Source: DAHUYF01 sp035509275
Lineage (GTDB): Bacteria > Pseudomonadota > Alphaproteobacteria > ATCC43930 > CGMCC-115725
Length of the DNA: 64,000 nt
Assembly (NCBI GenBank): GCA_035509275.1
Contig: DATJLU010000227.1
Coordinates: forward strand, 42,446-106,445
Direction: 5' to 3'
How positions within the stretch are numbered: the stretch's first letter is position 1; every line of letters starts with the position of its first letter. Positions 49,886-61,964 of this stretch are shown here, piece after piece. Both the position numbers and the translations under genes were made by a program. The notes under the pieces were generated by a model. The model saw only the letters and a list, made by a program, of their open reading frames with translations. It was not told the DNA's origin and did not search any database.

Positions 49886-50848
49886 ATGCGACTAACGGCC
49901 TTCGCCGTCGCCTGCTGCGGGCTGCTGTGCCTGCTTGCGGGTGGCGCCCTGGCGCAACAGACCGACGATCTACGCCCGCTGCTCGACCGGCTCGACCGGC
50001 TCGAGCGCGATATGAACCTCCTGCAGCGCCAAGTCTATCGCGGCACCGGCCCCGACAATGCGGGGCTGGCACCGAGCCCGGCCGGTGGGCAGGGCACGCT
50101 GAATTACGAGGTCCGCATCAGCGCGCTCGAGGACCAGATGCGGCAGCTCACCGGTCAGATCGAGGAGGTCAACAATAGCCTCGATCAGATGAAGCGCCGT
50201 CTCGACACCTTGTCGAGCGACGTCGATCAGCGCCTGACCGCGCTCGAGCATGGCAATGCCGCTTCCGGCCAGCCGCCGCTCGTCGGCGCGGCGCCGCCCG
50301 GCCAGCCGCCCCGCTCCTTGGCCGGTGGTCCGCCGCCGGGCGCAGGCGCCAATCCGGGTCAGCCGGCGAGCCAGGCGGGGGTCCTGGGCCAGCTTCCGGT
50401 CGGCACTCAGCAAGCCGCGGCGCCGGCTGCAGTGGCCGGGGCTGCCGGCACGCTCCCCAGCGGCTCGCCGCAGGACCAATATAACTACGCCTTCGGCTTG
50501 CTCCGCCAGGCGAACTACCCGGCAGCCGAGCAGGCGCTGCGCTCCTTCATCCAGCGCTACCCCAATGATCCGCTCGCCGGCAACGCCCAATACTGGCTCG
50601 GCGAGACCTATTACGTGCGCAAGGACTACAGCAACGCCGCTGCCGTTTTCGCGGAGGGCTATCAGAAATACCCGAAGGGCGGCAAAGCGGCGGACAATCT
50701 GCTGAAGCTCGGCATGGCGCTGGGGCAGCTCGGCCAGAAGGCCGATGCCTGCCGCGCCTTCGTCCGGCTCGACCGCGACTTCCCGACGGCACCGGCGACC
50801 ATCAAGGACCGTGCCGGCGAGGAAAAGAAGCAGCTCGGCTGCTCCTAG
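49886..50848 (+). CDS. cpoB: Cell division coordinator CpoB (YbgF)
   Basis: Periplasmic protein of 320 residues. The signal peptide is about 1-23 (CCGLLCLLAGGALA). N-terminal trimerising coiled-coil segments (LLDRLDRLERDMNLLQRQVY, SALEDQMRQLTGQIEEVNNS) precede a Gly/Pro/Ala linker and C-terminal TPR repeats (YNYAFGLLRQANYPAAEQAL, NAQYWLGETYYVRKDYSNA). It ties peptidoglycan synthesis to Tol-Pal constriction. Confidence 0.93.
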   Translation: MRLTAFAVACCGLLCLLAGGALAQQTDDLRPLLDRLDRLERDMNLLQRQVYRGTGPDNAGLAPSPAGGQGTLNYEVRISALEDQMRQLTGQIEEVNNSLDQMKRRLDTLSSDVDQRLTALEHGNAASGQPPLVGAAPPGQPPRSLAGGPPPGAGANPGQPASQAGVLGQLPVGTQQAAAPAAVAGAAGTLPSGSPQDQYNYAFGLLRQANYPAAEQALRSFIQRYPNDPLAGNAQYWLGETYYVRKDYSNAAAVFAEGYQKYPKGGKAADNLLKLGMALGQLGQKADACRAFVRLDRDFPTAPATIKDRAGEEKKQLGCS

Positions 50849-50852
50849 TGCG

Positions 50853-52181
50853 ATGAGCGCGCCCGGGCCGACCGCCGGGGCCGATGCGGCACTCCCGCTC
50901 GGCGACGCGGAGTTCGCGGCGCTCATGGCCGGTTTTGCCCCGTTCGAGCCGACGCCCCGGCTCGCCGTTGCCGTTTCGGGCGGTGCCGACAGCCTGGCGC
51001 TCGTCTTGCTGGCAGCGGCCTGGGCCGCGGCAGCGGGTGGCAGCCTCACCGCGCTCACCGTCGACCACCGCTTGCGCGCTGCCTCGGCCGCCGAGGCCGT
51101 GCAGGTGGCGGAATGGCTGGCGGCGCGCGGCATCGCCCATCGCATCCTGCGCCGAAACGATGCCGCGCCGGCCCGCGGCATTCAGGCGGCGGCGCGCGCC
51201 GCACGCTATCGCCTGCTCGAGGCTTGGTGTGCGGCGGAGGGCGTGCTTCATCTCCTGGTCGCTCACAACCGCGAGGACCAGGCCGAAACCTTGCTGCTGC
51301 GGTTGGCGCGCGGCAGCGGCCTCGATGGCCTCGCCGGTATGGCGGCGGTCGCCGAGCATCGCCAATGTCGGGTCCTGCGGCCGCTGCTCGCGGTGCCGCG
51401 TGCCCGGCTCGAGGCGACGCTCCGCGCGGTTGGGCAGCCCTGGATCGAGGATCCGAGCAACCGGGATCCGGCCTATGCGCGCGCGCGCTTGCGCTGCGCC
51501 CAAGCGCTCCTCGCCGAATCCGGGCTCGGGGTGGAGCGCCTCGCCGCCACCGCCGCGCGACTCGGCCGCGCCCGCGCCGCTCTCGAAGCGGCGGTTGCGG
51601 CGCTGCTGGCAACCTGCGTCCTGGTCCATCCCGCCGGTTTCGTGCAGCTCGATCCCGTGGCGCTGCGGCGCGCGCCCGAGGAGATCGGGCTGCGCGCGCT
51701 CGCCGCCGTGCTGGCGCTGGTCGGTGGCGGCACCTACCCGCCGCGGCTCGAACGGCTGGAGCGGCTCTACCGCGAATTGCCCGGCGGGCTGGAGAGCGGG
51801 CGCACCCTTGGCGGCTGCCGCGTGCTGCCGCGGCCGGGGAGTGTGCTGGTTTGTCGCGAGGCGGAGGCGTCCGCCCCGCCGCTACCGGCGCCGCGCGGCG
51901 CCACCGTTTACTGGGACGGAAGGTTTTCACTCTACCTTCCAGAGACGGCACCGGAAGGGCTGGTGCTGGGCGCTTTGGGCGCCGGATCCTTGGCGACGCC
52001 TGGGTTATTTCCCGCCGCCGTCAGGGCCGGCCTGCCCGCGGTTCGCGAGGGAGCGGCGGTGGTGGCGGTGCCGGCGTTAGGGTATATCAAGGCAGGTTTT
52101 GACCCCGGCCGACTCGGTTCCTGGCGCCTTTTGTTCCGGCCGACTCGACCACTGAGCGGGGCTGGGTTTACAGTTGTTTAA
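50853..52181 (+). CDS. tilS: tRNA(Ile)-lysidine synthase
   Basis: Product of 442 residues that converts C34 of tRNA-Ile(CAU) to lysidine. The ATP PP-loop is AVSGGADSLALV (42-47 core), and conserved HNREDQAETLLLRLARGSG and WIEDPSNRDPAYARARLR follow. The C-terminal part is shorter and less conserved, as is usual. It starts four bases after the cpoB stop. Confidence 0.93.
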   Translation: MSAPGPTAGADAALPLGDAEFAALMAGFAPFEPTPRLAVAVSGGADSLALVLLAAAWAAAAGGSLTALTVDHRLRAASAAEAVQVAEWLAARGIAHRILRRNDAAPARGIQAAARAARYRLLEAWCAAEGVLHLLVAHNREDQAETLLLRLARGSGLDGLAGMAAVAEHRQCRVLRPLLAVPRARLEATLRAVGQPWIEDPSNRDPAYARARLRCAQALLAESGLGVERLAATAARLGRARAALEAAVAALLATCVLVHPAGFVQLDPVALRRAPEEIGLRALAAVLALVGGGTYPPRLERLERLYRELPGGLESGRTLGGCRVLPRPGSVLVCREAEASAPPLPAPRGATVYWDGRFSLYLPETAPEGLVLGALGAGSLATPGLFPAAVRAGLPAVREGAAVVAVPALGYIKAGFDPGRLGSWRLLFRPTRPLSGAGFTVV

Positions 52182-52309
52182 GGATAAGTGCATCTTACAT
52201 TGTATGGACGGAGCAGTGACGCGGCAGTTCGGCCAGGGCTTTCCTCCCGCCAACTACCCCTCCCTAGCGCGGGGAACCTCGTCGGGCTCGGTGAAGAAAG
52301 GCCTGGACC

Positions 52310-54240
<1,931 letters not shown>

Positions 54241-54241
<1 letters not shown>

Positions 54242-55389
54242 TGGCCGCAAGCGTCGACCCGACCGACGTGCGAAGCCCCGCCCCTGTGCGGGGCTTCGCC
54301 GCTTTCCGTCCCTCGGCGCCGGTGCGGCTCTGCCCGGTGTCTTTCCTCGAAGGTCCCGCTGCCGTCGCGGCGCTGGCCCAAGGCGTCGCTTTGCCGCTGG
54401 CCGGCGGTCCCGTCGCGTTTGCCGAGATCGAGGTGCGGGCGCGGCGCGCCGATGGCGCCGTCGCGGCGCGGGGGCCTATCGACGAGTTGTGGCGCTGGGC
54501 GGCGGAGCAGGGGAAGCCGCGCCAGGACGAAATCGCCGCCGGGCTCGCGGCGCTCGCCGCGCCGCGCCGCGACTGGGCGGGGCTTCGCCTCGACCGGCCG
54601 CGGCTCATGGGCGTGCTCAACGTCACCCCGGACAGCTTCAGCGATGGCGGCGACTTCGTCGATCCCGAGCGCGCCGTCGCGCAGGGGCGGGCGCTCGCCG
54701 CTTCCGGCGCCGATATCGTCGATGTCGGCGGCGAATCGACCCGGCCCGGCGCCGAGCCGGTGAGCCCGGAAGAAGAGCTGCGCCGCGTCGAGCCCGTCGT
54801 CCGGCGTCTTGCCGAAGACGGCATCACCGTCTCGATCGACACGCGCCGCGCCATTGTAATGGAAGCGGCGCTCGCCGCCGGCGCCCGCATCCTCAACGAC
54901 GTCACCGCGTTGACCGGCGCCGCGGAGAGCCTTGCCATTGCCGCCGCCAGCGGCGCTGCCCTCGTGCTGATGCACATGGCCGGCGACCCCCGCACCATGC
55001 AGGTCGATCCGCGCTATGACGACGTGACGCTCGACGTCTTCGATTTTCTCGAAACCCGCATTGCCGCCTGCGTCGCCGCCGGGATCCCGCGCGAGCGCGT
55101 CGCCGTTGATCCCGGCATCGGCTTCGGCAAGAACGATGCACACAATCTCGCGCTGCTGGCACGGCTCGCGCTCTTCCACGGCACCGGCTGCGCCGTGCTG
55201 CTCGGCGCGTCGCGCAAATCCTTCATTGGCCGGCTCGGTGGCGGCGGCCCGCGGCAACGCCTCGGCGGCTCGCTCGCGGCGGCGCTCGCCGCGGCGGGGC
55301 AGGGCGTGCAGCTCCTGCGCGTCCACGACATCGCCGAGACCCGCCAGGCGCTGGCGCTGCGTGCCGCGATCGCCGGCGGAGCCGATTGA
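54241..55389 (+). CDS. folP: Dihydropteroate synthase
   Basis: Folate enzyme of 382 residues joining pterin diphosphate and p-aminobenzoate. About 115 extra N-terminal residues precede the TIM barrel, common in alphaproteobacteria. The barrel has MGVLNVTPDSFSDGGDFVDP, VDVGGESTRPGAEPV, ARILNDVTAL, VLMHMAGDPRTMQ, VDPGIGFGKNDAHN and LLGASRKSFIG. It is translationally coupled to ftsH (TGATGG). glmM normally follows, but here it is separated by a toxin-antitoxin pair. Confidence 0.93.
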
Positions 55390-55440
55390 CGGTTGGGTCG
55401 CTGTCTCGGATTTCTCCTGTGGCGATGAGGAGCAGCGGCC

Positions 55441-55929
55441 TCACGGCGTCGCGGCGAAAAGCCGCGCGTCCCACCACACGGGCTGATGCGGGCCGTAGGC
55501 GATCCTAGGAAACTGCCCATGGTCGGGGTTGATGAGAATGTTTGACTCCAAGCGCGCGACGACGCTCGGCACGAAGAGCAGCAGCGACCGCTTCGAGTGT
55601 TGCCAGGCCTCGCCATAGGCTTTTGACGCCGCGCCGGCGATGTGGTGCCAGCCGGGAAGATGCGCGGCCGTCAGCACCTCATAGGACACGCCGTTGGGGA
55701 TGGTAATCTCGATGAAATGCTGGTTGGGGGGCAGCCTGCCGCTGCCATGCGCAAGCTTTTCCAGCATCGCCGTCGAGTAATGCTCGCTGGTATAAATCAT
55801 CGGGCTTGCCGGTGTATTCCAGCGCCCCGGGTAGAGCTTCGAGCCCGACGCATCGAAAATGGGATAGATTCCGGTCGGGTCGCCGATGCGGTAGCAGCGG
55901 ATGACGCGGTCGAGCGCCCGCGCCGTCAA
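55441..55929 (-). CDS. RES-domain toxin (NAD+-degrading family)
   Basis: Product of 162 residues from a TTG at 55929 overlapping the antitoxin stop (TTGA). The RES motif residues are Arg in CYRIGDPTG, Tyr and Arg in GSKLYPGRWNTP, Glu in IYTSEHYSTAML, and a later Ser (PSVVARLESNILINPDH). RES toxins phosphorolyse or hydrolyse NAD+. There is no ATG or GTG in frame near the conserved start, so TTG is the likeliest initiation codon. Operon with the upstream antitoxin, antisense to folP-glmM. Confidence 0.82.
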   Translation of the reverse strand: MTARALDRVIRCYRIGDPTGIYPIFDASGSKLYPGRWNTPASPMIYTSEHYSTAMLEKLAHGSGRLPPNQHFIEITIPNGVSYEVLTAAHLPGWHHIAGAASKAYGEAWQHSKRSLLLFVPSVVARLESNILINPDHGQFPRIAYGPHQPVWWDARLFAATP

Positions 55930-56363
55930 GCGGCGGAGCCGTACTTCAGTCGCCCGAGAATGTCCTCGACCAGGCGCGCTCCCATGTCGGTCGCAAGCAC
56001 GAGGTCGACCGGGCGACGGCCTTCCAGCATCGCGTGAGGACGGAACAGAAAAGCTCGCGCCTCTTCGTCGCTGCCCCAGACGTCGCGCGCTATCCCCCAA
56101 ACCTTTGCCAGGCGAACCACGCGGTCGCTTTCATCGACCGACAGCTTCTCATGCTGCTTCTTTCGCCGCGCAAAGGTCGCTCGGGAAATGATCAGGTATT
56201 TGAAATTCGCGTCGCTCGGCGCGACGAATTGGGCGACGCGGTCGAGCGCGGCGATCGGCAGGCCTTTCTGAATCCGCTCGATGATCTCCAGCGGCGAGGT
56301 CGGCCGATCGGCGCGGCCCTTGAGCCCGAGAAGTCCGGCAACCTCTTCGAAAGTCGCGGTCAT
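55926..56363 (-). CDS. Xre/MbcA/ParS-type (DUF2384) antitoxin
   Basis: Product of 145 residues. A helical N-terminal region (LPIAALDRVAQFVAPSDANF, then LIISRATFARRKKQHEKLSV) resembles the Xre-like DNA-binding domain. The C-terminal DUF2384 part is RVVRLAKVWGIARDVWGSDE, EARAFLFRPHAMLEGRRPVD and LVLATDMGARLVEDILGRL, which caps RES toxins. GGAG lies before ATG 56363. Upstream are twin palindromes that probably serve as its operator. Confidence 0.85.
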   Translation of the reverse strand: MTATFEEVAGLLGLKGRADRPTSPLEIIERIQKGLPIAALDRVAQFVAPSDANFKYLIISRATFARRKKQHEKLSVDESDRVVRLAKVWGIARDVWGSDEEARAFLFRPHAMLEGRRPVDLVLATDMGARLVEDILGRLKYGSAA

Positions 56364-56374
56364 TGCCCGCTCCG

Positions 56375-56408
56375 TCTCATATGAGAGAGAAGATAGTCTC
56401 ATATGAGA
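56375..56408 (-). promoter_or_regulatory. Twin 12-bp palindromic operators of the toxin-antitoxin operon
   Basis: Two perfect copies of TCTCATATGAGA, at 56375-56386 and 56397-56408, have centres 22 bp apart, two DNA turns, so they face the same side. The nearer copy begins 12 bp before the antitoxin ATG. The placement suggests repression by the antitoxin or toxin-antitoxin complex. No other copy was noticed in the window. Confidence 0.65.
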
Positions 56409-56528
56409 AGAGGCGCAAGGCGTCATCGCCGCCCTATGGCGCCCGCCCGCGGCGTGCCGCCGCGCTTTCTTGACCCTGCCGGACTGGGGTATAACGGGCG
56501 GTGTTGCGAGATTGTTTCGAGGGCACGG

Positions 56529-57886
<1,358 letters not shown>

Positions 57887-57890
<4 letters not shown>

Positions 57891-58672
57891 GTGGCCGGGT
57901 GCTGATCGTCGCCGGCTCCGATTCCGGAGGCGGCGCGGGCATCGAGGCCGATATCAAGACGGTGACGGCGCTGAGGGGCTATGCCGCCACCGCGATCACC
58001 GCGCTCACCGCACAGAACACGCAAGGCGTCAGCGCGATCTTTCCCGTGCCGGCCGATTTCGTACGGCAGGCGATGGTGGCCGTGCTGAGCGATATCGGCG
58101 CCGATTGCGTCAAGACCGGCATGCTGCACGACGCCGGCGTGATTGCCGCCGTTGCCGACACGCTCGCCGCCCTGGCGCCCGCGGTACCGCTGGTCGTCGA
58201 TCCCGTGATGGTGGCGACGAGCGGCACGCGGCTGCTCGACGAAAGCGCCATTGCGGTGCTGAAGGCACGGCTCATTCCCCGCGCCACGCTGCTGACGCCC
58301 AACCTCCCGGAGGCCGAGGTACTGCTCGGCCGGCCCATCGCCGGGGCGGACGCGATGATCGAGGCGGCAGACGCGCTGCGCGCGCTCGGCGCCGGCGCGG
58401 TCATGCTCAAGGGCGGTCATCTCCCCGGCGATCTCCTGCGCGACGTCGTCGTCGAGGCCGGTGCGCGCTACGTGCTGGAAAGCCCGCGCATTCCGACGCG
58501 GCACACGCATGGCACGGGCTGCACGCTCGCTTCGGCGATCGCTACCGGCCTCGCCCAGGGCATGGAGCTGCGCGCCGCCATCGAGCGCGCGCATCGCTTC
58601 GTTCAGCGAGCCATCGCCGCCGCTCCCGGCTACGGCAAGGGCCGGGGACCGCTGGGGATCAGTTGTCAGTAG
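57887..58672 (+). CDS. thiD: Hydroxymethylpyrimidine/phosphomethylpyrimidine kinase
   Basis: Thiamine-pathway ribokinase-fold enzyme of 261 residues: VLIVAGSDSGGGAGIEADIK, ALTAQNTQGV, VDPVMVATSG, TPNLPEAEVLLG and the anion hole HTHGTGCTLASAIA. It is coupled to glmM. The last few residues (GISCQ) and stop fall within a tandem CAGT-type repeat, so the natural C terminus may have been altered. Confidence 0.93.
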
Positions 58673-58742
58673 TCAGTGGTCAGTTATCAGTCGAGCTGTC
58701 AGCTCTCAGCTACTGACAACTGATAACTGATAACTGACGACT
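58660..58742. repeat. Tandem CAGT(T/A)NT repeat with inverted partner
   Basis: CAGTTGTCAGTAGTCAGTGG continues as further 7-8 bp units, then the inverse (ACTGACAACTGATAACTGAT) follows, giving a long imperfect hairpin. It starts inside the thiD coding end and stops 3 bp before the stop of the convergent MocR gene. It may act as a bidirectional terminator. Confidence 0.8.
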
Positions 58743-58745
58743 CCT

Positions 58746-60134
58746 TCAAACGACCGACAAATACGCTTCCGGCGCGGCGGCGAGCAGCTCGGCGAGGCGG
58801 GTGAGGCCGCGCTCCAGCGCGGCGAGGCTGGGCGGCGTGCCGATGCAGATGCGCGCGGCGCGCGGCGTCTGACGCCCGACGGCGAAAGCCGCGGCCGGAG
58901 CAATGGCGACGCCGCGTTGACGCGCGGCGGCGGCAAACGCCTCGCCATGCCAGGGCTCGGGCAGCATGAGCCAGAGATGCGCCGCACCCGGCGCCATGCG
59001 GTAGTTCTGCTGCGCGAAAAGGCGCTGCACCACTTGCTGCCGCCGGGCGATCTCGGCGCGCTTCTCGCGGACGAGCCGATCGGCGGTTCCATCCTCGATC
59101 CAGCGCGAGGCGATGCGCGCCATCAGCGGCGGCGCGGTGTAGGTCATGGCGCGCACGGCAGCGGTGACGCCGTCGACCAGCGCCGGCGGGCAATGCGCAT
59201 AGCCGACGCGCAGCCCCGGCACGAGGCTCTTCGAGGTCGCGGTGATGTAGAAGGCGTGCTCCGGCGCCAGCGCCGCCAGCGGCGGCAAAGGCCGCTCGAG
59301 GAGAAAGCCGTAGACGTCGTCTTCGATCAGCATCACCTCGTGACGCCGCGCCACCTCGGCGAGGGCGCGCCGCCGCTCGGCCGGCATGGTCGCGGTCGTC
59401 GGATTGTGCAGCGTCGGCAGCGTATAGAGCGCCCGCACCCGCCCGGCACGGCAGGACGCGGCGAGGGCCTCCGGCAGCACGCCATGCTCGTCGAGCGCCA
59501 GCGGTACGAGCTTCAGATGCAGCAGGCTCGCGGCGGCGCGAATGCCGGGATAGGTGAGCGCCTCGACCGCGAGCGCGTCGCCGGGCTCGGCGATGGAAGC
59601 GAGAATGGCGGCGATCGCGTGCTGGCCGCTCGCCGTCACCACCACCTGCTCGTCCGTCGTGGCGAGACCGCCGCTGCGCTCGATCCAGGCGGCTCCTGCC
59701 GCACGCTCCGCCGCACGTCCGGCATGCGGCTGATACTCCATGAGCTGAGGCAGATCGGGATCGCCGGCAAGGCTGGCCAAGGCCTCGGCCAGCAGCTTTG
59801 CCTCGCTGGCGGCGCGCGGGCGATGAACGCCGAGATCGACGACATCATCGCCTTGCGGCTCGCCATCGAAGCGCAGCGCCGGCGCCGTGGCGGCGGCGCG
59901 CACGAAGGTGCCGCGGCCGACTTCGCCGGCGATGAGCCCGCGCCGCTCCGCTTCGGCATAGGCGCGGCTCACCGTGCCGACGGTGACTTTGAGCCGCCAG
60001 GCGAGGTCGCGGTGTGTCGGGAGCCGCGCACCCGGCGGCAAAGCGCCGCTCCGCACATCCTCGGCCAAGGCCTCGGCAATGGCGCGGTAGCGCGGTCCGC
60101 GCTGCGCCGCGAGATCGGGCAGCCAGCTTGTCAT
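58746..60134 (-). CDS. MocR-type GntR/aminotransferase regulator
   Basis: Product of 462 residues. The N-terminal GntR winged helix (about 15-75: ALAEDVRSGALPPGARLPTH, RDLAWRLKVTVGTVSRAYAE) is joined to a type I aminotransferase domain. The PLP-binding Lys is in YITATSKSLVPGLRVGYAH, with the Asn in LPTLHNPTTATM and the Asp in LIEDDVYGFL. ATG 60134 lies within a palindrome. It is divergent from an EamA exporter, the usual target layout of MocR proteins. Confidence 0.92.
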   Translation of the reverse strand: MTSWLPDLAAQRGPRYRAIAEALAEDVRSGALPPGARLPTHRDLAWRLKVTVGTVSRAYAEAERRGLIAGEVGRGTFVRAAATAPALRFDGEPQGDDVVDLGVHRPRAASEAKLLAEALASLAGDPDLPQLMEYQPHAGRAAERAAGAAWIERSGGLATTDEQVVVTASGQHAIAAILASIAEPGDALAVEALTYPGIRAAASLLHLKLVPLALDEHGVLPEALAASCRAGRVRALYTLPTLHNPTTATMPAERRRALAEVARRHEVMLIEDDVYGFLLERPLPPLAALAPEHAFYITATSKSLVPGLRVGYAHCPPALVDGVTAAVRAMTYTAPPLMARIASRWIEDGTADRLVREKRAEIARRQQVVQRLFAQQNYRMAPGAAHLWLMLPEPWHGEAFAAAARQRGVAIAPAAAFAVGRQTPRAARICIGTPPSLAALERGLTRLAELLAAAPEAYLSVV

Positions 60135-60151
60135 GATGACAATGTTATCAT
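60133..60151. promoter_or_regulatory. Palindromic operator at the MocR start
   Basis: ATGATGACAATGTTATCAT is a 19-bp palindrome with a single mismatched pair. It overlaps the first base pair or two of the MocR start codon and lies 75 bp before the divergent EamA start. It probably binds the MocR protein itself. Confidence 0.5.
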
Positions 60152-60225
60152 TGACGGCAAGGCAATCGTCAAATTGATTCGGGAGGAGCATTCGGAACTC
60201 TGCGGAAAAGATCGGGAATTTGGTA

Positions 60226-61143
60226 ATGGCGGCCGAAAATTGTATCGGTACAAGTTCGCGAGTCGGTGTGCCGCGTGCTGCGCTCCTGTGGGGGGCGCTG
60301 GGCGTGCTTGCCTTCTCCTTCACGCTGCCGGCCACGCGGCTCGCCGTCTCCGAGCTCGATCCGACCCTGGTCGGGCTTGGCCGCGCGCTGGTCGCCGCCG
60401 GCGTCGCGGTGGTCATGCTCGTAGCGACGCGTCAGCGACTGCCAGTGCCGCGTCATTGGCCGCGCCTCGCCGTGACCGCGCTCGGCGTCATCTTCGGGTT
60501 TCCGCTATTCAGCGCCTGGGCGCTGGTGCGCGTCCCGGCGGCGCATGGCGCCGTCATCGTCGGGCTGCTGCCGGCCACCACCGCGGCCATGGCGGCGCTG
60601 CGCAGCGGCGAGCGGCCATCGCCGGCCTTCTGCCTCGCGGCGCTGCTGGGGCTGGGCGCGATCCTCGGCTTTGCGGTGGCGGAAGGCGCCGGCCGGCCGC
60701 AGCCCGCGGACGGGCTGATCCTGATCGCGGTCTTGCTGGGCGGGCTCGGTTATGCCGAAGGCGGCGCGCTGGCGCGCGAGCTCGGCGGCTGGCAGGTGAT
60801 CTCCTGGGTGCTGGTGTTGTCGGCGCCGCTGCTGCTGCCGGTCGTCCTCTGGCGCGCCGAAGCGACCGGACTCTCGGCCAGCCTTCCGGTCTGGGTCGCG
60901 TTCGCCTATGTCTCGGTGGTCAGCACCTATATCGGCTTCTTTGCCTGGTATCGTGCGATGGCCTTGGGGGGCGTCGCCCGGATTGGCCAGCTTCAGCTCG
61001 CCCAGCCCGTCCTGACCTTGCTGTGGTCGGCGCTGCTGCTGGGCGAGCGCGTCACCTCCGCGATGGCGCTTGCCGCCGCCACCGTGCTCGCCGCCGTCGC
61101 CTTGACCCAGCGCGCCCCTGTCGCCCGCCCTCGAGCCCCGTGA
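60226..61143 (+). CDS. EamA/DMT-family exporter
   Basis: Product of 305 residues with ten membrane helices arranged as two EamA halves. The first half starts LLWGALGVLAFSFTLPATRL; the second contains AFAYVSVVSTYIGFFAWYRA and ARIGQLQLAQPVLTLLWSAL, standard for drug/metabolite exporters. ATG 60226 is preferred over a TTG two codons earlier. Divergence from the MocR regulator suggests control by it, and co-direction with phzF 10 bp later suggests an operon. Confidence 0.9.
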   Translation: MAAENCIGTSSRVGVPRAALLWGALGVLAFSFTLPATRLAVSELDPTLVGLGRALVAAGVAVVMLVATRQRLPVPRHWPRLAVTALGVIFGFPLFSAWALVRVPAAHGAVIVGLLPATTAAMAALRSGERPSPAFCLAALLGLGAILGFAVAEGAGRPQPADGLILIAVLLGGLGYAEGGALARELGGWQVISWVLVLSAPLLLPVVLWRAEATGLSASLPVWVAFAYVSVVSTYIGFFAWYRAMALGGVARIGQLQLAQPVLTLLWSALLLGERVTSAMALAAATVLAAVALTQRAPVARPRAP

Positions 61144-61153
61144 GGAGAGTCCC

Positions 61154-61942
61154 ATGCGCCTGCCGCTCTATCAGATCGACGCTTTCGCCGACCGGCTCTT
61201 CGCCGGCAATCCCGCCGCCGTGGTGCCGCTCGACGAGGAGCTGCCCGACGCGGTGATGCAGTCGATCGCCGCCGAGAACAATCTGGCGGAGACCGCTTTC
61301 TTCCGGCGCATGGACGAGGACTACGCGCTGCGCTGGTTCACGCCGACGGTCGAGGTCGAGCTTTGCGGCCATGCGACGCTCGCTTCGGCCTATGTGATCT
61401 TTCGTTATCTCGAGCCGGCGCGGCGGGAAGTCCGCTTCGAGACGCGCAAAGCCGGCCGGCTCGGCGTGACGCGCGAGGGCGAAACGCTGGCGCTCGATTT
61501 CCCAGCCATGCCGCCGGAGCTCTGCGCCCCGGCGCCGGAGCTCGCGGCCGTGCTCGGCGCTCGCCCGGCCGAGCTGCATCGCCATGGCAGGCGCTATCTC
61601 GCTGTCTTTGCTCGCGCCGAGGACGTCGCATCGCTCACCCCCGATTTCACCGCGCTGACGCGCTGGCGGGACGGCGCGCTCATCGTCACCGCGCCGGGCG
61701 AGGATGGTGTCGATTTCGTCTCGCGCTATTTCGCGCCCCGCTATGGCATCAACGAGGATCCGGTGACGGGATCGGCGCATTGCGTGCTCACCCCGTACTG
61801 GGCGAAGCGCCTCGGCAAGGACCGCCTCGAAGCACGCCAGATCTCACGCCGTGTCGGTGCGCTCCTCTGCACGCTCAGGGGCGAGCGCGTTGCCATCGCC
61901 GGGCGCTGCGTGCCGTATCTCGAAGGCTGGATCAGCGTCTGA
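61154..61942 (+). CDS. PhzF-family isomerase-like protein
   Basis: Product of 262 residues with the PhzF/diaminopimelate-epimerase fold: QIDAFADRLFAGNPAAVVPL, catalytic Glu in AAENNLAETAFF, VELCGHATLASAYVIF and INEDPVTGSAHCVLTPYW. Most members are of unknown function and not phenazine enzymes. GAGGAG lies upstream. It follows the EamA gene by 10 bp. Confidence 0.92.
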   Translation: MRLPLYQIDAFADRLFAGNPAAVVPLDEELPDAVMQSIAAENNLAETAFFRRMDEDYALRWFTPTVEVELCGHATLASAYVIFRYLEPARREVRFETRKAGRLGVTREGETLALDFPAMPPELCAPAPELAAVLGARPAELHRHGRRYLAVFARAEDVASLTPDFTALTRWRDGALIVTAPGEDGVDFVSRYFAPRYGINEDPVTGSAHCVLTPYWAKRLGKDRLEARQISRRVGALLCTLRGERVAIAGRCVPYLEGWISV

Positions 61943-61964
61943 TACGGGACATTGAGCGCCCGAG

